Both the position numbers and the translations under genes were made by a program. From positions 79,383,201 to 79,447,200 of the forward strand of contig OZ038422.1 of NCBI GenBank assembly GCA_964036155.1: a stretch of DNA of 64,000 nucleotides, written 5' to 3'. The stretch is from Diploscapter coronatus. Its lineage: Eukaryota > Nematoda > Chromadorea > Rhabditida > Rhabditidae. The notes beneath the pieces were generated by a model, which did not search any database, was not told the DNA's origin, and was given only the letters and a program-made list of their open reading frames with translations. Below are positions 54,322 through 64,000 of this stretch, piece by piece (the first letter of the stretch is position 1; each line of letters opens with the position of its first letter).

Positions 54322-57300
54322 TCAGGCGATGGTTTTAACGATGGCTTTTCTCTGTTTCTTCTTGTCTGCCTTCTTCTTATCGATGGCTGACAAATCGGAG
54401 AAGAAAACGTTGCCGGAAGACTCCTCGATGTCCAGTTGAAGCAGCTTCAGAGCAGCGAAGTTGAAGGCAACCTTTTCCTGAAACATAGACATTTATTCTC
54501 AAGTAGAAAAAAAGCTACTGATTTAGGTAAATTTTAAAGAATGCTTGTAAAAACGAGTTTTGTATTAGAATTAATACATCGGGGAAGGTCTTCAAAAAAA
54601 AAACCTTCAAAAATCATGATTCATAAAATTTGGATAGTTTAGGCAACTATCGATATTTTACAAAATCTAGCATTGAGTATGCGCTTTCAAAAAACCTTAT
54701 TATCTCTCATTGTTCGAATGATCGTTTCCGATGAAACTTGTATATAAAATAGAAGAGATATTGACCCGAACATCCTCGATGCCCTGCATCATCTCCTTTC
54801 TGAGCTGCTCGACGACAGTCGCCGACTCAGGTGTCGCCACCAGCTGCATCACGTGGATCCTGAAAATTGCTGAGCATCAACTCCAATAAGCAATCTAGTC
54901 GAATTTTCTTTCAGAAAGTTTGAGATAATTGCAAATTGCTATGCATCAGTTGCGTGCGAAATTCATATTTCGATTCGAAAAACTCGATGTCGAGATAATT
55001 CGAGTAATCGCGATTTTGAACTTTGACAAAATCATTAAACTCGAAAAGGCCATGCAAATTGTCGAATCAAATTACTGTTTATCAGATATCTATTGTAAAA
55101 GACGAATGACACCTACTTGATCAGGAATAGTGCAGTTCTGGAGGCGAATTCGACTTTGTAGTGCTGCTTGGCGCAGGCCGACAGGGAGAGGAGAATGTCG
55201 TGCACGTGGCTGAAGGGAACCAGTAGAAGGGCACGTTCCAATTCACTGAAATTAGGAAAAAAGTCAGATTTGAGAAATGTGTCACGCCTTATTTTAGTTC
55301 TTTTTAGCAATTTCAAAAGACCTAATTTATTAGAATCACGTTGAATCTCTGTGTACGTAAAAATTTGTTTAATGATTCTTTTCAAGTCTGAGATTCGTAC
55401 CTCGGACGAGCTCTCATCAAAGTGTCCAAAATGAAGTGATCGAGACTTTTGCTGTTGAACGTCTTGATCAGGATGTGCGGTTCTTCCTGAAAAAGACAAG
55501 TTTCTTTTTTTTTTTTGAAAAAAGCCGAACCTTATTATTCGGATCCAAACTCTTGACTCGTTCGTTTCGCACGATGTCGACGGCTTCAATGATATTTTCT
55601 GCCTGAAATTCACTGCATTAAAAATTTTGTATGACTTAAAAATGCTACCAACTACTTTTCATACTCGAATGAATGTACCGTGCCGTTTTTTTCCATAAAT
55701 AAACTTTTCAAGTTAAAACTTCTTTAAAGTTTCCGAAAATCCATAATTTTCGTTATTCTCAGGGCTGTTGGAAGCTCGGGTATTTTGACTCTGATACAAG
55801 TACAGCAATGATTTGTCGATGCCAATGGACAATGGGCATCCCTCTTTTTCTGCACCTTGCAAATTTCGAACCAAAATCTTCGAAACTTGTGATTTTATGA
55901 AGCACTCATCTCACATACTCTCATCAGAGCAGAAAACTCGACTAACCGCTTGAAGTGCATTGGAAGTTTTGATGGTAGCGAGTCCGGCCTCTGCCTCAGT
56001 CGATTCCCCAGGCACCGCATCTTCTTCGTCACCCAATTTACGTTCATAATCTTCTTCTCTGGAATTCTTTCATCATCTATTCATTTTTGCATAAAAATTG
56101 ATTTTTGTCAAAATTATTACCATGCTACCATTTGGCACCTATACCAAAGTACCATTACCCACTTCTCATATCCCATCAGGCCTAGAGAGGACGGTCGTCA
56201 GGAGGCCTTCGCAACCTACCCCCAAATATATTCTCAACAAATATATCTTTCCAGCCTGTATTTAGTCCAAATCTTCACAATTGCCACCTGACATCATAAC
56301 TATTGGTTTCGCTCTTGCGACCTATCCCTCTCGCATATCTTCTTCGTCTGGGGAAAGTGCTCCCCAGTTTGTGTATCCCATACATGGGACTCCTAGTTTC
56401 ATTGATAAGCTTCACAAAGTCCCTTTTCATTATCCGCTCATTCACACAGGTTAACTTGTCTTCCTAATTTTTTTGCACTTTACCAGCCACCTGCTGCCCC
56501 AGGACCCATTTGGTACCCGACCTGGTAATGGGAAAAGATAGATGAACGACTGGGGAAAAGAGTTGAAAAGGTAACATGACCGTCCAGATTCGAACTGGAG
56601 ATTTTTGGATCCCCCTCTTTTGTCGCCTTCGCCGCCGGATTCCAACGCCTTAACCACTAGGCTACGGCCACTCGAAATCATTTGCATGATATTTGGGACT
56701 ATCAAAAGAAAAGCGCATCATCAAAACTGTTTCGCTTTTTTGCGATTTTACCATGCGTTTGGCTTTGAGCTCCCCTCTATGCGAAAGTGAGTCAGCCTTC
56801 ATTAGAGCGCACCCGATATTGATAAACAAAGGTAAATGGTAAAGAGAAGATGGAAAAATTAGATCATTTATGAAAATGGACAATTTTTATGAAAAGTTTG
56901 CTGAAGGGAGGAGAGAAATAGAATAAATTGAAAGACGCCTTACCTTTGCATTTCTTCCTCTTCCTCCAGAACGATAATTTCTTCGGTAAGCTGCCAGCAC
57001 CGCAGAGATTTGTCATGGGAAGCAGAAAACTGAAAAATTTTCTATTTTTGAAAAGGAAGAATTGTAATTTTTTGAAAATAACTGAACAACGTTGTTGAAA
57101 ACTTCAACTTCGAAGATTTTCAAATCTGTCCTCCCCTTTTCAATTCGAAAATGTTCGAAAAGAGAAGACACGTGAAAAGGAAGAGAAAGGAGAGAAAATC
57201 AACAAAAAGAGAGTGTCTTTCTATCTATTGCGAATGAAAACAAAGTAGCTTATCAATATGCAAAATCGGAAGAAAATAAAACTGAAACATATTTGAGGAT

Positions 57301-60300
57301 TAAAAATAAAAATGGCAAAATAATGCAAAACCACCCACCAATAGATTTGAATTGGAAGTTTGCACGATGGCGCGAATTTCAGCGGAATGCCTGTCGAGAG
57401 TTTGAACGAGGCGGAATTTCTTCGCGTCCCATTGCTTGATCTGAAAAGAATAAAAATAATATGATTGTCGAAAAAAAATTCTGCATTTTTCCTGACTATT
57501 TGGAAGAATGAATTCATCAGAGCTTTATGGCTACTACAAGTATGATCTAAGCTGTAGATTTAGTTTTAGATGTTTCTCGAGTGTAATAAATAAAAAAAAA
57601 CTATAGATGAAAAAATTAGATAAATGCTTACTTTTCCATCCTTTCCAGCCGACCAAAACAGAACATCCTCCTCGCTCTCGTGCATGAACATTACCGCTGT
57701 CACTACATCATCATGAGCATGGAACGATTTGTGGCAGTCCCCGAAATCGAGGCCCCAGATTTTCACCGATTTATCAGCAGATCCAGTCACACATAATTTG
57801 CTGTCCTAAAACTTCAAAATAAATCATCTTTTAGAGAAAAAATGGAATTTGAAGGTCCAACTTTGAAAATGTTCGTGGTATGTTTCATAAAACGGACTTC
57901 AAAGAAAAAAATGTCACGAAAATGATAAGTAATCACACGATCGCTATAAAATCCAATAAGAAAACACAAGCGACTTACCGGCGAAGATGACACGCACGTG
58001 ACCGGAAGAGAGTGGCCGTAAAGGGAAACGAAGAACTTCAGAGTGTCCAGGAAGTAGACCGAGGCTGTGTTGTTGAGCAGAGACACGATCAGGAACTGAA
58101 AATGTTGGAATTGATTGAAAATCGACAGCTCAGTTGGAGTATTTCTTGTGCAAAATTTCCAAGTAGATCTTTGAGACATTGCGAATCGATTGAAATTATT
58201 AACGCTCATTTCTGGCAGGGAAAGCTATTTAAAATTGATTTGAAGCTTGCTTAACAAATGAAAAACTTCAAATTCATCAAATACAACGATTTGTTGTAAA
58301 ACTAATCAATAAAAAATCCTGCTGTTGAAAACAAGTTTGGATATACTTTTCCGTTAGGCGTAATCGAGCATCCCAGAGCCTCATCAGGCAGTTCGAGGAT
58401 TTTCGTCTTCTTCACGGACATTCGTTTTCTCGTTCCCTCTGTGACCATTTGATAAGTCCAGAAGATCACCTTCTTGTCCGCTGAAGCAGAGATGAATCCC
58501 TAAATTAGGGAACAGTAAACATGTTTTCGAATTTAAAAAAATCGATGTCTAACTGAAGAGAGCTATGGAAAGTAAAAATGATCAAAATTGTTCTAAGTCT
58601 ACAATTTCAGCTTACCGATTTATCAGGAAGCTCGACGAGTGCCCAAATAGCTCCTTCGTGCTCTGTTCGAGACTCCAACATTTCGGTTGTCGCCAATTTC
58701 CAAACTCCAATCGATCCGTCCTGAAATAGATCAACTATGTTCTGGCTTAGTGTGAATAGTGCAGATTCGTTGAAGAGCAATACAATTTCGACGAAACAAC
58801 TGATTAAGAATTCCCACCTTGGATCCAGTGATGATGTATTCATCGCCAACCGTGAACATGACGGACACAATTTCCTGCACTTCTTCATCCGACAGATTCG
58901 CGATCGGACGCAGTGAGTGCGTACTCCAAACGATCAACTGAAAGTTAGGATTTATTTTAAAAATAGAAGAAACTGAATATGTTGCATGGAATGAGTAAAT
59001 TCGAGGTGAATCACCATGAAGTGATCCATTTTTTGTTTATGAAAATCAATTTTCAATTCACCTCATCTCCCGCACAGGACACGATCGCGTTGTTCGAATT
59101 CGACACTGACAGACCGCGGACGTCGTGACGGTGGCCGAACTGGAAATAGCAATAAGTTGAAATCGAAAAATAGTTCAAATAAAGAATTTTTTTTTTTAAT
59201 TCAAAGTTGAACAAGTTTTTTTAATCCCATTATTTCTACTGTAGAAGATCAAAAATTCCCAAGAAAAATTCTCTACCTTATTCATATTTGCCAGCATTTG
59301 CGATGAGATTTTGTTGTCAGCGGGATCGAATTGTGTTTTGATCCAGAGAACCGAGTTGGTCGAAGTCAGCGCGAACATCTTGTATTCCTGCATCGAATTG
59401 ACCGCCTTCACATTGTCGTGCGAGAAATCCACACATTTGAACTTGGTTCTAAATTTAGCAAATTGAAAAAAAACGCAGTAAAAATAACTCAGAAAAATTA
59501 TTTTTGAAAAAATAGTAATATGCTCACTTTGAAGGCATTCCTTCGAAGGATAGATCACCGATCCTAGTCAGAAGAATCGTCACGTCTTTCCGAATTTCAT
59601 CTTCCGTAACAACAAGAGACGAATCGCCCTCGCTAAAAGTTGTTCATTTTGTTACTGTAGATGCTTTTCTTTAAAATCAATGTAAGATTTTCAGAGTATT
59701 ATTTAGGTAGCAATGGAGAATGCCTAACTTTGATGACATAATTTGTCGCTTTCAATAGCAAATCTTCAAGATTTTAGCTTCGAATTTTAAAGAAATCAAA
59801 TATGCCTCATTCCATTTTCAACAAAAATCATAAATTTCTGGAAGTATTGTAGTTTCTCAAGTACCTTCTAATAATCATAAACGAAAGTTACGCAAAAAAA
59901 AACATTCAAAATAGACCAACCTTGCTGCGCGTTTCTTGGCTTTCTTGAGCTTCTTCGTGATTCGACTTTTCGTTTCCTCCTCGGAAAAGACTCGATAGAA
60001 GTCAGCTGCACGGTCTGATCCCTAAAACACGCGTTTTCCTGCTAAAAATAAATTACGAAAAGCATACCAAGCAGAGCAGCAACTTTCCGTCTGGAGACAG
60101 GACCAATTGAAGAGCTCGTCCCTTGCCCTGTCGCAGGAGCTTTCCACGGGTATTCACTCGGACGAAGTTCTGAAAGAAAAATGAATTTGCACTTTATCAA
60201 TCCGGCTAAAACATGAAATTGCTAATGGTTTTTGCTATTTATATATCTTACAAACGAAACATACATTAGCCATGCTGCCAAGTTCCTGAATGCCTTCGCT

Positions 60301-61951
60301 CTTCTCTGTCAGGGCCTTTTTCGTATCTGAAAGTGAAATTCTTCGAAAAATCTAAACAATTTCAACATTATTATTACCCGGTTCCTTATTCTCAGCATCA
60401 TCTTCACTCTGTCCTGGTTTGATCCAGTTGAGTTCGAACACGATCAACTCAACTTCGGCAGTAGCGACCACGAGGATCGACTCGTCACGAAGCAGGGCAA
60501 AGGAGTAGATCTGAAATTTTACTTTTTATCAAACCTTGAAAAAAATCAAGAAAAGAATAATCATGAGTCGATTTCCTTCTACGATGGTATCCAAGGTACT
60601 ATTCAAATCGTAGAATTTTATAAGCTTTGAAAAATTCTAATAATCAATGGAATTTTGTACTTAATAAACTTGTTTTGTGAGAAAGTTAAAAACAAAAATC
60701 AACCTCGCTCTGATTCTCCGCAATCGTGTAGAAGCAGCTCTGACTGGCGCAGCTCCAGAATTTCACGAATGAATCTTTCGAGCTGGAAATTGAAAATAAG
60801 AAGAAAATGAAAAAAAAAAAACGAGAAACTCACGAAGAGATGAGAATCTGATCGTTTCTGACGAACTGGAGCTGAGTGACAGAGTCTTTGTGTCCATTCA
60901 ACCGATACAGACCGCGCTCTGCCACTATGTCCCACAGAATTATCGTGCAGTCCTGCAGTTTTGAAGATAAAATCGAAGGCTTTTAGCTAGGAGGAAAAGA
61001 AGTTTAGTTCTAATTTGGGGAAAATAGTTGTACTGAAGGTTTCAGTGTTGCCTTTGGATTTTTCAACTTGAAATCCTACTCGTCCCTTTTTTTCTTTTTC
61101 AAACGTTGGGAATTGCATTTTGAGCGTATTTTTCTTGTAAAAAGTATTTTTAATTTGGAAATAATCGGACCTTTCCTCCACTCGCCAAAGTCAGTCCATC
61201 TGTGCTGAATTCCAGACAATTCACCGCTTTTCGATGGCCCATGAATACGACTGGCGGGTTTTCTACAAGAATAAAGAAATAAAACATTGTTCATAAGTTA
61301 TATAGAAAATGCACGAATAAACTCATGTGCACTTTCAGTTTGATCAAGAATATTTGAAGTCACGAAGCTAGACAGGAATTTTCTTTCAGAAAATAGAAAT
61401 TTAAAATGTCCCACCAGATTCCCTATCATAGAGTCGAATCGCCCCGTCAGAATACCCGATGGCGAGCCATTTCTTGTCGCTGCTAAGCTTCAAACACGTC
61501 GCCGGCTTCATCGAATCGCACACTTCACCGATCTGAAAATTACAATTCGCAAAAACGTTGTGAAAAGTAGTTTAAAATATAAAGCTAACAACAGGATTTC
61601 AGACTATAATGAAATATATTTCTTAAAACCTACGATTTTTTCCAAAACATGATCAAAGACATTACTTTTTCAAAATGTTTTAGGGTTTTAGGACGAGTTC
61701 ATACTAGAGAAATTAGTTCTTGCGTCTTTCTTTTCAACGAGGTTTCGATTTTTTTGTTTTCTTAATATAGAACTGCCTTCAGAAAAGTCACAAACCTTAT
61801 CAGCAGTCCTGAGATTGTAGACGTGGACGGCTTCACAGGCCGTGGCGGCACAGGACACGTTCGTTAGAGCCACGACTGCACCGTTCTGCGAAGCAACGCA
61901 ACCACACGAGCCGCTGTGCTCGAAACGCAGATAGTCCTTTGTAATGCCCAT
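54322..61951 (-). CDS. wdr-3: WDR3/Utp12, U3 snoRNP WD-repeat protein
   Basis: Component of the UtpB complex of the small-subunit processome, needed for early 18S pre-rRNA processing in the nucleolus. The start at 61951 reads [20 protein letters not shown], the WDR3 N-terminus. Tandem WD-repeat pieces follow: [92 protein letters not shown], then [20 protein letters not shown] and [20 protein letters not shown], and [21 protein letters not shown] charged linker ([20 protein letters not shown]) leads to the Utp12 domain ([20 protein letters not shown]) and a basic C-terminus ([17 protein letters not shown]). The whole order matches animal WDR3. One intron (about 56062-56942) contains a tRNA-derived element. 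XPF lies downstream and may share the transcript. Confidence 0.92.
56178..56390 (+). repeat. Dispersed repeat family B, copy 2 (two partial units)
   Basis: CAGGCCTAGAGAGGACGGTC near 56178 and CTTGCGACCTATCC with GGGGAAAGTGCTCCCCAGTT near 56312-56372 match 31370-31466 in order and orientation, with extra sequence between them. Non-coding, in a WDR3 intron. Confidence 0.5.
56475..56671 (-). mobile_element. tRNA-derived element (SINE-like) in a WDR3 intron
   Basis: The first 96 nt on the minus strand (56671-56576) fold as a tRNA: acceptor GTGGCCG with CGGTCAT, D-arm TAGCCTAGTGGTTAAGGC (box A) and T-arm TCCAG-TTCGAAT-CTGGA (box B). The anticodon stem TTGGA pairs with TCCAA across a 31-nt loop, so an intron of about 24 nt is implied; the loop could read anticodon CCG (Arg). 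A body of about 100 nt follows, holding T-runs and an inverted TTACCAG/CTGGTAA pair. It may be a SINE, or a true intron-containing tRNA gene beside an unrelated repeat. Confidence 0.5.
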
Positions 61952-63022
61952 CACTGGAAATAATTTCATTTGGTATTCGTGAGCGAAGAATTTACAAAGG
62001 CAAGTGAATTTTTTTCCCTTCCAAACATTTTGAAATTTTACTTTCAATCATTCTTGGTAGCTACATGGTCTTCTGTGTTTGTTACCAACTGATCATCACC
62101 ATTTGTATTTGCCACCAAATTTTAGGATAGGGAGTGTAGGGAAAGAAAAATTAGTGACAAATACATGAGATCTAACTACAGCAATCTGTAAAAATAACGA
62201 AGTGACGCCGAAATCAATAGCGTACCACTGCGACAAATAAATTACGAAAGTACAGTAATCGTCAAAATTGAAATCGATACATTCGAGGTGGGAAACCTCT
62301 AAATTAATTTCTTGAAAGAAAACTATTTCGTTAAAATTTATTTTGCATCCCGAAATTACACAGAATTCTACGTGTTGTGACTAAACACAGCGAAAAAACA
62401 AGATTCAGATATACGGATCCGAAAAAGGATAAATAAAAGTCAAGTGATGAGGGTGGAAATGAATGAATTTTCGCGGGTCACAAACGAATGGAGAGCTTTG
62501 ATAAAGCAAATGGTTTTTCTCTACTAGATAAATAAAACTGTTATCATCAAAACGAAAACATCGTGGTTTTCAAGGGAATTTGAAACATACAAAGAAAGGT
62601 TTGAAAGTCACGAAAGAAAGATAAAATGTGTATTTAGAATTCGTACCAGTCGACGAGAATGAAACGTGCTCACATATTTTGTTAAAACCAGAGAAATCTA
62701 AAGAAGGAAAAACGAATATTTTGGAGAAAATAGAAGTTATCACAGCCCTTTTTATCTCATATGTATTGGATTAGCGTCATTCAAAGGAAACATGATAGTC
62801 ACAGTAACTCAGAATAAACTCGGAAAATTATCATTTTTCATTAAAATGTGATGTTTTCCTGCTTTTACTGTAACTTTCAGCGAAATAAAATTATGTTTGA
62901 ATTCGAAATAAAATAGGGAAAAGCTGAGTAACTCGAAAAGTTATGAAAAAGGAATAATGCAGATTAGTATGAGAGAATAAAAGTTACCGTTGTTTACTCA
63001 TAGTCAGGCAAATTATGGCTCT
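61952..63022. other. Intergenic region upstream of WDR3
   Basis: About 1.07 kb between the WDR3 start and the stop of the next minus-strand gene. AT-rich and without a supported exon. One foldback lies at 62104-62164: TTTGTATTTGCCACCAAATT pairs imperfectly with AAAAATTAGTGACAAATACA. It probably holds the WDR3 promoter. Confidence 0.5.
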
Positions 63023-64000
63023 TCAAGTGGACTTCTTATCATCGGGTTTAGTTTCTTTCGTCTCCTCTTTAGGCTTGGTTCCCTCAGGTTTGGTTTCAGT
63101 TTTTGTATCCGGCTTCGCTTCCGATGTTGCTTCAACTTCAGTTTTGGGTTTGTTGTCTTTGCCTTCAGATTCAGGCTTTTTCCCTTCTTCCTCTTTCGGG
63201 TTTTCATTTGGTTTCTTGCTGGTCTGAAATCCCAATTTATCAATTTATTCTGTAAGGGTCAACTTTCAGAAGTGCTTGAAACATTTAATGAAAATTTTAT
63301 AGCACACTACTTTCATCTGCATCCAAACAAATTGTAAACCTTAAGGTTTTCCTACAATCATTATAAAAATGTAGAGGCAAAAAGTGGCAATTTAATAAAA
63401 TTTGTTTTCTTTTCGATTTTCCAAGATATTATTTCTTTCCAAAAGGCATGTGCAACATTTTCCCGCCCATCTCATCTCAGAAAACTCGACTTTTGAACAT
63501 GTCTGCTTCCCATAAAGCACATGAGTTATCAGAACGTGAAATATGACAAATTTCAAAGGAAACAGATGGATAATTCAGAGAACTGCCATTCCTACAAGTG
63601 ATTTTATTTTACGTAAAAACCTCTTTATTCTCTCCTTCTGATAGATTTAAATATCTCGAGTCTGTGCGTGGGTGTGGGTTGGTCACATTTCATGTCGAGT
63701 GAGTTTCAAAACCTCTACTTGCTTACATCGTCTTTCTTCTCTGCAGCAGGCTTGTCCTTGGTTTCTTCAGCAGGCTTCTTGGTGTCTTTGTTCTCCTCTT
63801 TTCCGGATTTTCCCGAATCGCCCGACTTGTTCTGATCCGGTTGCGAGAGCACCTGAAGAAAAGAACTTGGAAAACTTGAACTTTAATTTTTCTAGCTTCT
63901 TAATGATATAAGTATAGCTGCAATCTTCATCGGTTTGGAGATTTCCCAAGTTTGTATATAGATACCGTGAAACATATGCGAAATGTTAGATTTTGTGAAT
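63023..64000 (-). CDS. Lys/Glu/Pro-rich low-complexity protein, 3' part (gene runs off the right edge)
   Basis: Two exons are visible on the minus strand: 63852-63727 and about 63224-63023, joined in phase across a GTAAGC donor and TTTCAG acceptor. The first reads VLSQPDQNKSGDSGKSGKEE and EETKDKPAAEKKDD; the second PNENPKEEEGKKPESEGK, TEVEATSEAKPDTKTE and ends KPDDKKST. The composition is almost only K, E, T, P, D, S and G, with no hydrophobic segment, so it is intrinsically disordered. Repetition of KPxxxTK-type units suggests expansion. Such tails occur on many unrelated proteins, including stress-protective and neurofilament-like ones, so no function is assigned. The upstream exons and start lie beyond the window; 63853-64000 is intron or an unseen exon. 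Confidence 0.6.

Noticed and set aside
56451..56705. 84-codon minus-strand frame containing [14 protein letters not shown]
   Set aside because: It is a chance translation through the tRNA-like element.
63015..63337. Plus-strand hydrophobic frames near 63.0-63.3 kb (Ser/Phe/Leu-rich)
   Set aside because: They are antisense shadows of the Lys/Glu-rich exon.

Overview
The window looks like animal nuclear DNA, most likely from a nematode. Genes are split into many short exons by AT-rich introns. Almost every acceptor reads TTTCAG or TTTTCAG, and most start codons sit just behind such an acceptor with no upstream coding exon, as expected for spliced-leader trans-splicing. No prokaryotic gene organisation, CRISPR array or rRNA is present. 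Gene names come from recognising conserved motifs by eye; no database search was run.

Layout. 117-1220 (+): last exons of carnitine palmitoyltransferase 1. 2574-4242 (+): ALKBH7-like dioxygenase. 4585-18153 (+): nine head-to-tail paralogues (called HTH-1 to HTH-9 here) encoding small putative DNA-binding proteins with a helix-turn-helix-like segment, a basic or AT-hook segment and an acidic tail. 18541-21528 (-): type-2 malate/lactate dehydrogenase. 22653-30558 (-): mucolipin (TRPML/CUP-5) channel. 31797-37386 (+): a 1462-residue protein with two ubiquitin-like repeats, a stonustoxin-like MACPF region and an AIG1-type GTPase. 38367-38688 (-): a doubtful small gene. 39268-53622 (-): XPF/ERCC4 nuclease, whose 7-kb intron holds the complete inositol-3-phosphate synthase gene (45474-48980, +). 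54322-61951 (-): WDR3/Utp12. 63023 to the right edge (-): the 3' part of a Lys/Glu/Pro-rich protein.

The main discovery is the array. The eight gaps between the nine paralogues are only 198-309 bp and share one layout. A CGGGT box lies 26-78 bp after the stop. Then come AATAAA, a short stem-loop 37-51 nt downstream of it, a GATATC/TATCTT-like motif, and a splice acceptor just before the next ATG. This matches the known Ur element of nematode operons (stem-loop plus UAYYUU, upstream of an SL2 trans-splice site). The array therefore appears to be a nine-cistron operon made entirely of paralogues, whereas operons normally join unrelated genes. The stems differ in sequence but stay paired, which argues for selection on RNA structure. 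WDR3 and XPF may form a second, two-gene operon.

The non-coding DNA holds many small foldback elements. These include mariner-like, hAT-like and unclassified MITEs, three of them in the same (last) intron of neighbouring array genes. There is also a tRNA-derived element in a WDR3 intron, and two dispersed repeat families each seen at two places.
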